Shown here: piece by piece, positions 36,113-46,412 of the stretch | How the letters are laid out: every line of letters starts with the position of its first letter | How positions within the stretch are numbered: the stretch's first letter is position 1 | From: Colias croceus | Lineage: Eukaryota > Arthropoda > Insecta > Lepidoptera > Pieridae | Assembly (NCBI RefSeq): GCF_905220415.1 | Contig: NC_059539.1 | Location: forward strand, 6,572,001 to 6,636,000 | Direction of reading: 5' to 3' | Length of the DNA stretch: 64,000 nucleotides | The notes under the pieces: model-generated | Seen by the model: the letters and a program-made list of their open reading frames with translations, nothing else | The model's database searches: none | Told to the model about the DNA's origin: nothing | Position numbers and translations under genes: made by a program

Positions 36113-37894
36113 GCGTCTAGCTTCCGCCGCGAGAAGGTTGTCTACAAGACTACAACCTTGGTGCTATTAAGTATTAAGTATTGCATATTGCAAGTGCTAA
36201 AAGTGTGAAAAAGTGTATCCCGTCGGATCGGTACAGTGAGTTATTTTTACATCTATTGTAATGACATTTTACTTAAAAATGAGCAAAAATCTTTTAAATT
36301 GACGGTATATCCGTTGGACTTTATTTAAAATGCTGAGGTCTTTTAGTGAATCCTTCAGCAATAGTTTATTTTTCAATATGCTTTAAATACTTAATAGCAT
36401 GTTAGATATTTAAAATTAACGATACAACCGTTACATTTTACGTGAAATAGTAACTTTTCTTTTGAAATATTTTATAAGTAATGCAATATATACTAATGAA
36501 TATTTGAATTTCTAATACTGTGAGTAAAGCAGATTTTAACGGATTTACCGTTCGGCTTTACTCGTATCGTTAATATTACTTTTGTGATTATTTGATATTG
36601 ACTAAATATATCAAATACCCTCTCTTTTATATAGATATTTTTATTTTATTTCATTTTTAATGTGTTTTTATTACAAGGTTACAAGTGAATATTAATAGTA
36701 TGTATGGATAAATCCAAGGCTAATCCTATGAGCCAACTCAAAGCTTAACAGGCATGCAATCCATTGCTACGACTTTATTACATTGTCGTTATCACTAGGA
36801 ACGGTTCGGAGTATAGTTTATAACTAAAAATTATCGAACGAGATGAGTCAGCTCAAAGAACAAATTATATAGGTATTACCTATAACAGGAACAAATTGAT
36901 GTTAGCGTAATTGCACGAATCACAACGTGTCCGAACATGTCGAGATATGTTATAAATCGTCCGGGAGTTAGCCGCTCATCTGAATAATGATGGAATACGC
37001 ACAATGCACATGTTCAGTAGGTACCATGAACGTACCACACATTCAAAAGTATCCGTAGTCTATACGTGTCCTTTTATGAGTATTAATCTGATCCGTATAT
37101 AAGCGAAAATAGACATAGGTATTACACACAGCAATTTTGGTTTGAAAATTACTTTTATTTATATTACGTTTCCTATGTTTCAAATGATGCAACTTTTTGG
37201 TTAAAACGAGTAAGTGCCAAAATTTTACATTTAAATTTTCTAGTTTGGAAAGAGAAGTTATCGTATAGTTATCGAGATACCTTAATTAGAAATTAAATTT
37301 AGAGACATTTCAACGGATTTACTATTCACATATTCTAACGTTTTAGAATAATATTATAAACTTGTACACCTTGACAAAAAGTAAAAAATTGCGGGTGAGC
37401 GGAGATTATTTTGTGCAATAAAACCGTCCTACGATGGTATGGCCACGTATGGCTGCGTTCGTAAGGAATGTTAACGGATATAAAGCAACTGAATGTGACA
37501 TCGATTGTATGAACTAAATTAAATATGAATCGAAGTTCATTTTAAAATTTTGTGTAAATGATTTGAATTTTGACTTTATTAAATAGTTAAAGCCTTCTTT
37601 TTATATATACATAACAATTAATTACCATTGTCAAATGAATTCTTATTTCATCCTGGACAGCTGTTGCTAGCATTGGAAAATAAGTTAAAGTACCTTGTTA
37701 CTATATTATTATTTTAAATGATTATTAACTTCTAATTTTATATTAGCACCTTAAATCTTGCTCGAAGCAGATTACATAAATGTGGCCGCTAGGTTTAACC
37801 GCTACTCCTCGCAGGTTAGGTTCGTTAGCCAGGTTAAACCCACCCTCGCAGGGTGACTATTAAGTATTTTTGGGAAGGCCCTACTTATTTCAAA

Positions 37895-38115
37895 TTACAA
37901 ACATCCCTCGCGCAGCTGTCGCTCGCAGGGAAATAGGTGCAAATATATCAGCCCTCGCGGGGCTTTGATTACAACCGCCCTCAAGGAGAAATGGTGGAAA
38001 TATATATCAGCCCTCGCGGGGCTTTGATTACGACCGTCCCTCACGGGGAAATGGTGCAAATATATATCGGCCCTCGCGGGGCTTTGATTGCGGTTGGTGC
38101 AAATATACAAAGGAT
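37895..38115. repeat. 60-bp tandem repeat inside the DIRS-like element
   Basis: The core GCCCTCGCGGGGCTTTGATT begins at 37951, 38010 and 38070 (spacing 59-60), with a partial unit before. Each unit carries a CCCTCGCGGGG dyad and AAATATAT(AT)CAG. Open frames through it on both strands are repeat artefacts. A related CCCTCGCAGGG dyad lies at about 37845. Confidence 0.8.
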
Positions 38116-38738
38116 TGATCATTAAAATGATCATAGATATTTGCTTTCGTCAACGAGGACCCACGAAAATGTTAGAGATGACAGTAACGGATCTTCACTC
38201 TTCTAAGGTAGGTAGAAAAAGGTTTTGAAATCTAATTCACAGTGGGCCATCTATACAATATAAGTATAGTAATATAACCTAATAAATACAATAAAATAGG
38301 TAAGAGACGTTAATTAATGGACGCATGAAATGAATACTTTGTATCCTAAAAGGTTAGCTTACGCTTATTTAATCAGGAAACCACCATTGGTTTATCAATT
38401 ATGGAAATTGCGACTTGAACAAATTGTATTTACCAATGCAGAGCCTCACAATGCAGAGAATCACAACAAAGGGAGGCGAGTCGGATCAAATATCATCTCG
38501 CAGATGATTTGTGGCGGTGGTTTCCAGGATTGTCACCAAGCCTTGTGTCAATGGTATATTTGTTATCGTAATTCCATGGCACTAGCCGACCAATTTTCAC
38601 ATAAAATCACCTGAAGAGATTTTTTAATCGCAAAGCGATTGAATGTAACAAATTACGATTGGTTATGTATAGTTGACCTCTCATAGGCCTACTTTAGTTG
38701 CCCGATCTTGTAGGCAATTTATTCGACTCGTTTATCAA

Positions 38739-39062
38739 CCCGTTTGGCCTCATTATGGCACCCATGAGTTTTTCTTCAGGGCTCAAACAATAAATCGCTG
38801 AGGGGTTAGGATAATCATTTGCTTAGACAAGTTTCTTGTCATCCCACCAGGATTATTATATTATATAATAAACTTATATGCAACTATTAACGTAAAACGT
38901 TTAAGGACTCAACGAGTACTGTGAATTCTGACTATTGAGTTACTTAGGATAGAGGATAATTAATAACGGAAGGTCAATCCTTCCAAACAAAAGCCTCGTA
39001 TTATTAGATATTACTTGGAACCCCTACCCTTCACGAGAAAGCTCTGCCAGATGACTTCACAT
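38739..39062 (+). pseudogene. Remnant of DIRS reverse transcriptase/RNase H
   Basis: PFGLIMAPMSF is encoded from 38740 in one frame. GVRIIICLDKFLV begins at 38802 in another and corresponds to the catalytic YLDD region, with Y and the second D changed to C and K. About 38965-39060 encodes GRSILPNKSLVLLDITWNPY and then, after one more frame change, EKALPDD. Around 39490 a VDN..AV piece resembles the RNase H segment. At least two frameshifts, in-frame stops and the lost catalytic Asp make it non-functional. Confidence 0.7.
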
Positions 39063-39087
39063 TTCTTTGATTTGAAGGGGGGGGGGG

Positions 39088-39363
39088 CAATAAATGCAAT
39101 GCAATACAGACTATACGGCTTTTGAAACATTATAAATATACCAGATAAGCGAACTAAACCTTTCTGGTTTAGTTCTTGCTATATCGATATCCGTGCCTGC
39201 TTCTCGTGGTTGCGGTTGAATTAAGTTTATCAATGGTCATAAATGCAATTCTATACAGATGATATACTGCATTTTAAACATGACAAAGTCTAGTAAGCCA
39301 ACTAAACTTTGCTAGTTTAGTTCTTACTATATCACTGTCCGTGGCTGCCTCTCGTGGTGGTTA
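39088..39363. repeat. Diverged tandem duplication inside the DIRS-like element
   Basis: Two units of about 149 bp align: ATAAATGCAAT, then GGTTTAGTTCTTGCTATATC against AGTTTAGTTCTTACTATATC, then CCGTG(C/G)CTGC and CTCGTGG. The first follows a run of ten G. The duplication is old, since the copies differ at many sites. Confidence 0.6.
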
Positions 39364-40744
39364 CAGATGACTAAAGTAACGTCCTGTCTTCGCATCCACA
39401 ACCAACTGTCCTTTCATAATCTTAAAACAGATTCATTCGACATAGATCCCCACGAGTTCAGTTCTTCATTTTTGCACTCGAAAAACTGTGGACAACCCAC
39501 GAGCAGTGCCTCCATTGGTAGCAGTTACAATCAAGGGGTAACTAAGGTAAGCTAGCCATATTAGGGATGTTGGAACAACCGACCATATTCAGGGCAACTT
39601 TCTTTGTCCAGTTTAACGTTTAGGCAGTCGTAGCATTCCTACGGAACAAAAATGGGATCAGATCTGCACCCTTAATGCAGTTAATCGAAAGGAGATACCT
39701 TCAGACGACGATAGTATTCAGAACGCACCATATTCCTGAACATAATAATGCATATTAATCTGTTGCCATTGTCCTGCAGCAGAATTCCTTAGCGATAATT
39801 TGTTCTCGTTAGAGCGAGCGAGGGTTGTAACGATAATATGAGAAATCCTAGTCAGTTAGAGGCCTGAACGACGTGTAAGAGTACTGCTATTTCAGTAGTA
39901 GTAGCACCGAGAAGGGCGAAGGTATTCTGGAAAGCAGAACTGAAGGCCCGGTCAGCAGCACCATTCACCTAATAGACAGTGTTTAGTGCTGCACCACTAG
40001 AATCTGACTCTGAAGGTATACAGAAATGTATACATTTTCCAAATATCAAATGTTATAGTCTGAAGAAAAATCCTATTTGCCTCCGTCTACCCAAAAGACA
40101 TACGGAGTAGCTAGTAGAAGTTGGTTGAATTAGAATAAGTATAATTAAAAACCTTTGTTACTTACTGGATAAATTTGGCTCATTTCCTATCTGACGTTCA
40201 TATAGCTGTTGATGGCCTAGATGTTATGCACAAACACTTTCATTATAAATAAGTCACGTTATGTAGTCCCGAGACTTTTGGTATATAAGTTCTGATGTAA
40301 ACCATAACTATACCTTAAAATTAATTTGATTAAAACTTAACGTACTTAGCTGTAGTAATTGCAGGTTTGGGACACAGATAAGCTCTTATCATTTTAGTCT
40401 CTAACTTCTTGAGTTCATTATATGTTTCCAGTACAGAGTTTAAAACCTATCAGTTTTAAATAAATAATTCATGCATTGCACTGAAAGTACCAGCCATGTT
40501 TATATTATGATCGGTGGCGTTGGCTCTAAACATTAATAGACACCGCACGCTTTGGTTGGATGTTACATATTATCTGTATTATAATTTAAACCGCTTACCT
40601 GGTTTATTTTATTACCTTATCCAAGGGATGACCTTTTAATTTATTTGACCCTAAAAGTAAAGACCAAGGTCTCTACTTGTCCGCTAGTAGCAGGTTGGGT
40701 TAGAACTGTGTGAGTTGAGACAGCTGGTAAATCTATGTTATGAG

Positions 40745-40802
40745 GATTCAATGGTGCTTCTACAGAAGTCTAATTGAATAAATAAAGGTTTGAGTTTGAG
40801 GT
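40745..40802 (+). mobile_element. LINE 3'-end fragment within the DIRS-like element
   Basis: AGTCTAATTGAATAAATAAA followed by GTTTGAGTTTGAG matches the 3' end of the LINE at 18.1-21.1 kb. It is a severely 5'-truncated insertion. Confidence 0.7.
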
Positions 40803-41200
40803 ATTCTTGCCTCGTCGGTGATGAGCTGTTGCTTAATTTTGTAAGTAACATCTAAATGCGTAATTAAAAGTCGTTACTTGCTCTTTCGCAGATTTACGCT
40901 AAAGATAGTGGAAATTGTAGTAACTTTAACTTTTCAAGCCCAAAAGGTTAACTAAGGTACGCTTGAACCAATCTCATAAGTTCTAATACTTTTAATCATT
41001 ATGATTTACTTTTTGGTTCTTATTTGATTAACTTTTTATTGTTAATATAAATAATATAAAAATTTAAAAATTTGTGTGATTTATTGGTATACTATCTGCA
41101 CACCTTACTCTTTCAAATAAAGAAATAAGTAATTACTTATGTACCTATTCAAATTCACATTGGCGTCCATATATTGTACACCAGGTGGGTAACAAACAGG

Positions 41201-41296
41201 TCTCAATAAGTAAGCTTCAAATTACGGTCAAGTGTTTAATAGCTGTGTTTTACCTGAAATAAAACACATATTAAATACTTACCTATATTTGAAGCT
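41201..41296 (+). repeat. Internal complementary region of the DIRS-like element
   Basis: The first 45 nt (TCTCAATAAGTAAGCTTCAA through GTTTAATA) are the reverse complement of the left terminus starting at 35936. The following 60 nt are the reverse complement of the right terminus ending at 41538. The two termini are thus copied here joined through the shared TATTA. Confidence 0.85.
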
Positions 41297-41330
41297 TACA
41301 CTTAACGTCCACCTGTTGAGTATTTCGACT

Positions 41331-41487
41331 CAATGAAGAAGATCTAGCGCCTGCACATTATCGTGCGCCGGCCGCGCCACCTGGTGAGAGGTGTGCCGTG
41401 TGCGAGAGAGATAGCATATATACAACGAGAAAGAGAGGGAAAATAGGCGGAAAAAGCTAGGTACCTTCTCAATAAGTAAGCTTCAAA
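41331..41487 (-). repeat. Right inverted terminal repeat of the DIRS-like element
   Basis: Exact reverse complement of 35956-36112. Its outer extension (41488-41538) contains GTATTTAATATGTGTTTTAT and ends AGCTATTA. Confidence 0.9.
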
Positions 41488-41826
41488 TATAGGTAAGTAT
41501 TTAATATGTGTTTTATTTCAGGTAAAACACAGCTATTAGATGGGTAATAAATAATAATATTATCTATAAAAAGTCCAAATTTATTACTTAGATCTATTTG
41601 CATCTCATTTTATCAAAATAAATTTCATAAACCCTACTCAATAAATATTACAGAATTCTACATACTTATAGGTACTTACCTAAATTCGAAAGAATTCGTA
41701 GATAATCATATAAGTAAGTGAAAGTAATGCGTGCTATTAATATAATGTCCATTAAGTATTTATTTATACATAAGTCTTAAGAATATAAATAAAATATTTA
41801 AAAGAATTTTTTTTTTTTTTTGAAAA

Positions 41827-41999
41827 ACTAGCGGTCCGCCCCACCCCCGGCTTCGCCAGTGGTACATACCTATTTATGTTTTCTCTAAATAAGAACCATC
41901 CTCGTACTTCAAGGAATTTAATAATAAAGAATTATCGAAATCGGTTCACCCGTTCACGCGTGATGCCGTGACCAAGGAAAACGGGTTTCATTTTTTCAT
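41827..41999 (+). mobile_element. SINE-like dispersed repeat, family D
   Basis: The head ACTAGCGGTCCGCCCCACCC and 'ATCGAAATCGGTTCACCCG' match the family D copy at 28880. It is preceded by a T17 run and directly abuts a reverse family A copy. Confidence 0.65.
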
Positions 42000-42004
42000 T
42001 TAAC

Positions 42005-42152
42005 CTACTACTATTATAAAGGCGAAAGTTTGTAAGTATGGATGTATGGATGTTTGTTACTCTTTAGGTTTTATCCCGGAAATCCCACGGGAACGGGAAC
42101 TATGCGGGTTTTTCTTTGAAAACGCGGGCGAAGCCGCGGGCGGAAAGCTAGT
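42005..42152 (-). mobile_element. SINE-like dispersed repeat, family A (short)
   Basis: 'ACTATTATAAAGGCGAAAG', a GGATGTATGGATG run, 'ATCCCGGAAATCCCACGGG' and the terminal GCGGGCGGAAAGCTAGTG. It lacks the central segment present in other copies. Confidence 0.75.
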
Positions 42153-42819
42153 GTACATAATATATTATGTTAACGGAAATGTATGTAATCCGTCATTGTA
42201 GGTAGGTATACAATTCCTAGAAAATGTAGGTACCTATGTAGGTAATTCCTTAAATCGCATAATCTAAGAGCCCACGACGGCCAGACTTTCCTTTCTTTAG
42301 GAAAGTTGAAAGTTTCTCTGTATAATATGTCTCCGATACAGATAAGAACGACTAGCGATTATCAAGTCTGGATTGTGGTTACTTTGGCAGGAAACAGGTA
42401 GTGAAGGTGTATAAAATTGTACCTAACTTTCATTATAGTTTAAAAGCTAAATTTTATATAATATATGTTACTTCGGGACGTATAAAAAGATGTTAAAAGA
42501 GCCGGACAGTTTTCATGGTTCTTACATCTTACCAGACACATTTAAAAAACAACTAACATATCATTAAATTAACGTTACTACCTAAAAGTGTATCAAATAT
42601 AAACCACTAAAAACATTAGCTTACTATAATTATAAAAAAAATGACTAAAAAATAATAGTATAATAAGTTGTTACTTATCTTGACCTTCTACTTAGAGCGT
42701 AAGAAAGAGGAGAGAAAATATTGTACAGTGGATAATATTATTTGAAAAAAGGTTAAAACATGAAAATATGAAAATAAATTACCAACGTATCAATTTTTTT
42801 TTTTGTTACATTGATTGGT

Positions 42820-42965
42820 TTTTTAATTGAAAAGTTTTTAATTGATAAGTTTATTATAATAATTTATTTATTAGATTAATTATATTTTTTTAGGCAGAAT
42901 ATTTACGAAGTTTCGCCTCTATGGCGGTCTCCTCTATGTAGTAATCAAAGAAAATACAAATACTA
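42820..42965 (-). mobile_element. Fragment of the 21.3-kb TIR element family
   Basis: GGCAGAATATTTACGAAGTT, CGCCTCTATGGCGG and CTCCTCTATGTAGTAAT match, in reverse orientation, blocks in the 21273-21832 element, with the intervening GC-rich segment deleted. Confidence 0.5.
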
Positions 42966-43028
42966 TGGTAGTAACTAGTAATAATAACTCAATGCATCTA
43001 CCCCAGTTTAAGGCCACAGAGTGTCTTA

Positions 43029-43316
43029 TGCCTCCTCCACACTACTCGCGAAGTTCCTCGGCGAAGTACTCGGCTGAAGTTGACTGAAGTCCGCGGTGCT
43101 ACACTACACACTCGTTCAACTTCGCGAGGAGCGCATACGTTCATATTCAGAACGAACTTCAGGTAACTTCATGCCCTTTGACTCGGGCGCAAAAACCGAC
43201 AACAAACGGAAGTCGGCCGAGGCGAGGTAAAGTTGGACGAAGTAAGCCGAAGTGCCTCTCTACATTATTCTATTCGCCTAACCTCGTTCAACTTCGCGAG
43301 TAATGTGGAGGAGGCA
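43029..43316. mobile_element. MITE with TGCCTCCTCCAC ends, TTA target duplication
   Basis: The left end TGCCTCCTCCACACTACTCG and the inverted right end TGCCTCCTCCACATTACTCG continue inward to CGAAGTT on both sides. TTA flanks each end (43026-43028 and 43317-43319). The 288-bp interior is unusually GC-rich, with repeated CGAAGT motifs. A 3-bp TTA duplication suggests PIF/Harbinger (inference). An internal block (TTTGACTCGGGCGCAAAAAC) also occurs in the element at about 54200-54690. Confidence 0.8.
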
Positions 43317-44163
43317 TTATAGTATTATACTCAGGCTTGTACTCAGGTATTATACGAAGCTGTGATGTGTTCAGAAAAGTTACTACAACCTCATACAACA
43401 GATTAAGTATTAATTACTACTACTACAGATATCACCACGAAAGAAGTACTACGGCGAAACTATGAACTAAATTTGACAGGTCGGCCATTTTTTTAAATGT
43501 CCTTGAGTTGCCGCATTATCACTGTGATTTGAACTTTAAAAAAATATGCCAGCCGAATTGAAAACATCCTCCTTTTTTGATGTCGGTTAAAAATGGGCTC
43601 TGATGAAACGACGGAGTTCATTGTGTAATATTTCAAACATTGCATTGTTCAAATAAAATGTGTGTAGCTGTAGACCAAGGTGTAGACATACAAAATCTTT
43701 GGTGTAATTCACACGTCATTTTCATTCACACAACTATTGTTAACTGCAATGTAGGTTCACTGTTCAAATAACTAACTAGAAGAAATAAGAAAACCTATAA
43801 ACATAAATAAGTAATGCTAGAATTATAATTGTTCTCTAAAATTTCGATAATCTTGCGAAAAAACATAATATTCATACTCAGAACGACTGATCAAGAACAG
43901 CAACGAATGTTCCAGTAAAATAATTGAACAGTGCTCTATCTTTCTAAATTCAAATTGGTCGTTTTCCAATTACAGAGCATAATGCGACTCAGTGCACACT
44001 CAGTGGCGCACAATGCCGAATTAGGTATGCTGATGCTTAATAGTTAATATTATTGGAACGTGAATTTGTTTTCAAATGCACCAGCAGGTTGCGCTAAGTT
44101 CAGTGTTGAAAAAAAAATATTCAGAGTCAGCAATAACCTCATTAATGTGTAAATAAAGTGGTA
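43317..44163. other. AT-rich intergenic stretch
   Basis: No gene or repeat family is recognised. Confidence 0.5.
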
Positions 44164-44450
44164 GAGTCTGGCCAGCCAAAGCTGAACCCAGTAAAGGGTG
44201 GCAAATTTAAAAAAATATGGACCTGGTAACATCGGCTTTAGTAGGAAAAAAACATTTTGATACTTTTGATATTCATAAAGGTGATCATAGTATTTAGGTG
44301 CATTATGTACACAACACAGCAGGATTTAAACATTATTAAAGTAAAGGATTTGAACCATTTTCAACAAAACTGACGCAGAAACGCCATGATGACATTCCAT
44401 AGTGTGGCCGCTACAAAAAACACTGGGTTCAGTTTTGGCTGGCCAGACTC
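44164..44450. mobile_element. MITE with GAGTCTGGCCAGCCAAA ends, TA target duplication
   Basis: The left end GAGTCTGGCCAGCCAAAGCT and the inverted right end GAGTCTGGCCAGCCAAAACT continue into GAACCCAGT on both sides, about 29 bp with one mismatch. TA flanks both ends, pointing to a Tc1/mariner-type MITE (inference). The 287-bp interior is non-coding. Confidence 0.8.
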
Positions 44451-44836
44451 TATACATTATAATTGGTTGAAAACTATTTACGGTTTTTTTAAGTAATTTG
44501 GATTTTGATTATTAATTCATTAACATTTTTTTTGTTTTGAGTAATTTTTTTAATTGAGATCTAAAAGGTTCTAAAAGAATTATATACTTTTTAATTCAAG
44601 CATCTCACTCAGATGATAGTGATGATGACTATTAATTATCGAGTACTCCGAGTTTAAATCAATCAGTTAGTTCCTAATCAAGTGATATATATTTTATTGA
44701 AAATATATATATTATGATAATGCGTCAGCATTACTTTTAAGAGTGCTCGATTGTGCGGAGCGTTGCTGTAGTTGAAACATTCAACGATAAGAATCAAAGA
44801 CTACTATTGATAAGAATTAAGCCGCATAATGCGCTC

Positions 44837-45672
44837 TATAGGTAAACCAGAATCTGATGGCAATTAGGGAAATCAAAATTTTGAGTGTGCAACCCTAGGG
44901 AAAATGGACTGAACGATCTTGATACTGCTTATTTTTTAGTTTATATCATTAGTCACATTACATAAGTGGACAATACTGTACTTAATAATGAGATATCCAC
45001 TTAATATTATGTAGGTACATACTTACATGTATAATATACATATTACTTTTACACAGGTAATACATAATATTATTATTTACACATACCTATATTTGTATGT
45101 TCATTATCATTATGCCATGTGAAAATATCGATGTTATATCGATAGAAAACTAGACTGCTTATAATTTTTTAAAAAATAAAATAAAAGTAAAATAAAACTA
45201 TGTTTATTTTCGTAAGTATTAACAGATACACACATTATAAAATTGACTTGGACAGCTTGGACTTGACGAATAGCCGTATTGGAAACTCCTGTAATAAGTT
45301 TTCATATAATTATATTCCAATCAACAAACAATATTATAGTTACCTACATATAATATTTTTTTAATTAAAAGTATCAAAGCGGGTAAGTCCAATTTACCAA
45401 TAAAATATTCTAAATTGAAAATTGTGATGTGTTTGACCCTTCTTCATCAAATATTTTTCTATACACATTATAAACAACACCTCTTGCTTGTGATCACAGC
45501 GGCTTTTTCGACATTTTCGAAGATTTTTTAGACAAAATCCTAAAAATTATATATCAACTGCAAAAAAGACAAATAATTTGACAACCAATTTGATAGTTGT
45601 CAAATAAGTTGCCACATGAAAATCTTTTATTTCTTAAATATAAATATGCCATCAGATTCTGGTAGACCTATA
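44837..45672. mobile_element. TIR element with TATAGGT..ACCAGAATCTGATGGC ends
   Basis: The left end TATAGGTAAACCAGAATCTG and the inverted right end TATAGGTCTACCAGAATCTG continue to ATGGCA. The interior (about 800 bp) is AT-rich and non-coding. The outermost TA may be the target duplication. Confidence 0.75.
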
Positions 45673-46312
45673 GTGGTGTAATTGGAAAACTACCTAGGTA
45701 TCCATCTAATAAGTGCCTTCTGGGCCTTCTGGGTGTCTTCCGATGCAAATATATTGACGAAATTAATTATCTATAGCTTATTGTTTTATCTATATCATCA
45801 AGATGATCTATAATGTGATCTATAGTCTATTAAACAGTAACCACTCTATTGACTATTCTCTATATTCACAAGTCAAAGTTTATTTAGCTATGTGAAATCG
45901 AATTTGCAATAATTATAATTTATAACTGAAATATTTCTGATCGTTGTCAGGTGTATCAGCAAATATAAGTTAGTTTTTTTACTAGTTATGCTGTGTTCAA
46001 ATGTTATTAAAAATACGTCACATCATGAAGTGGCGCCCATGTAATTCAAGAGAGAAAGAGACTAGCCTGTTGTTATGTCTCTTCCACTGACATATTATCT
46101 ATTCGTAAATTGTATTTTATTTTCTCAGAACAGCGATATTTCAATTGTAAAATAAAGTAAACATAATATTAATCAAGTTACACAGAAAATCATGTAAACT
46201 ATAATCAATACCTATTTATTTCAATTTACTTGCTTAACTTTTAGATCACATTTACCTGTATCGAATGACGTTTGCCTTTATCGCATATAAAACTAACAAT
46301 TTTCTGTTTCAG
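45673..46312 (+). other. Upstream region or 5' intron of cullin-3
   Basis: No repeat family or exon is firmly seen. It ends in TTTCTGTTTCAG at 46301-46312, a plausible acceptor, so a further 5' non-coding exon and the promoter probably lie to the left. Confidence 0.5.
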
Positions 46313-46412
46313 ATGTTAAATGGGAGAGTAACAATGAAGTGTATTTGGGAATTTAAATGAATTAAAAAGGTTATAAGTTTCAGTGTTTGTTAGTAATAAA
46401 AAATCAGTCGCA
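46313..46412 (+). other. Probable 5' UTR of cullin-3 with a short upstream ORF
   Basis: After the acceptor-like TTTCAG, an ATG at 46313 opens a 15-codon frame ending at TGA (46360), 52 nt before the cullin-3 ATG at 46413. If this sequence is in the mature leader, scanning ribosomes would meet this upstream ORF first. A second acceptor-like AAGTTTCAG at 46372-46380 would skip it. Confidence 0.4.

Larger units (their letters stand above)
35936..41538 (+). mobile_element. DIRS-like tyrosine-recombinase-type retroelement, coding region decayed
   Basis: The layout is that of DIRS elements. Inverted terminal repeats (35956-36112 and 41331-41487) are identical over 157 bp. Each has its own unique outer extension (35936-35955 left, 41488-41538 right). 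An internal block just inside the right repeat (41201-41296) is the reverse complement of the left end joined to that of the right end, as in DIRS internal complementary regions. Coding remnants agree: PFGLIMAPMSF and GVRIIICLDKFLV (reverse transcriptase palm), then SILPNKSLVLLDITWNPY, typical of DIRS RT-RNase H, in shifted frames. No intact recombinase, gag or methyltransferase was found. DIRS elements integrate with a tyrosine recombinase through a circular DNA intermediate. Confidence 0.85.

Noticed and set aside
37895..38134. Repetitive open frames on both strands; CRISPR-like array
   Set aside because: These are translations of a 60-bp minisatellite; units are contiguous without unique spacers and the genome is animal.
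38330..38614. 94-codon plus-strand open frame as a gene
   Set aside because: Lies inside the DIRS-like element just upstream of the RT remnant; likely decayed element coding sequence, with no recognisable domain.
35956..41487. Large inversion or assembly palindrome as the cause of the 157-bp inverted repeats
   Set aside because: The internal complementary region and the DIRS-type RT remnants between them explain the structure better as a mobile element.
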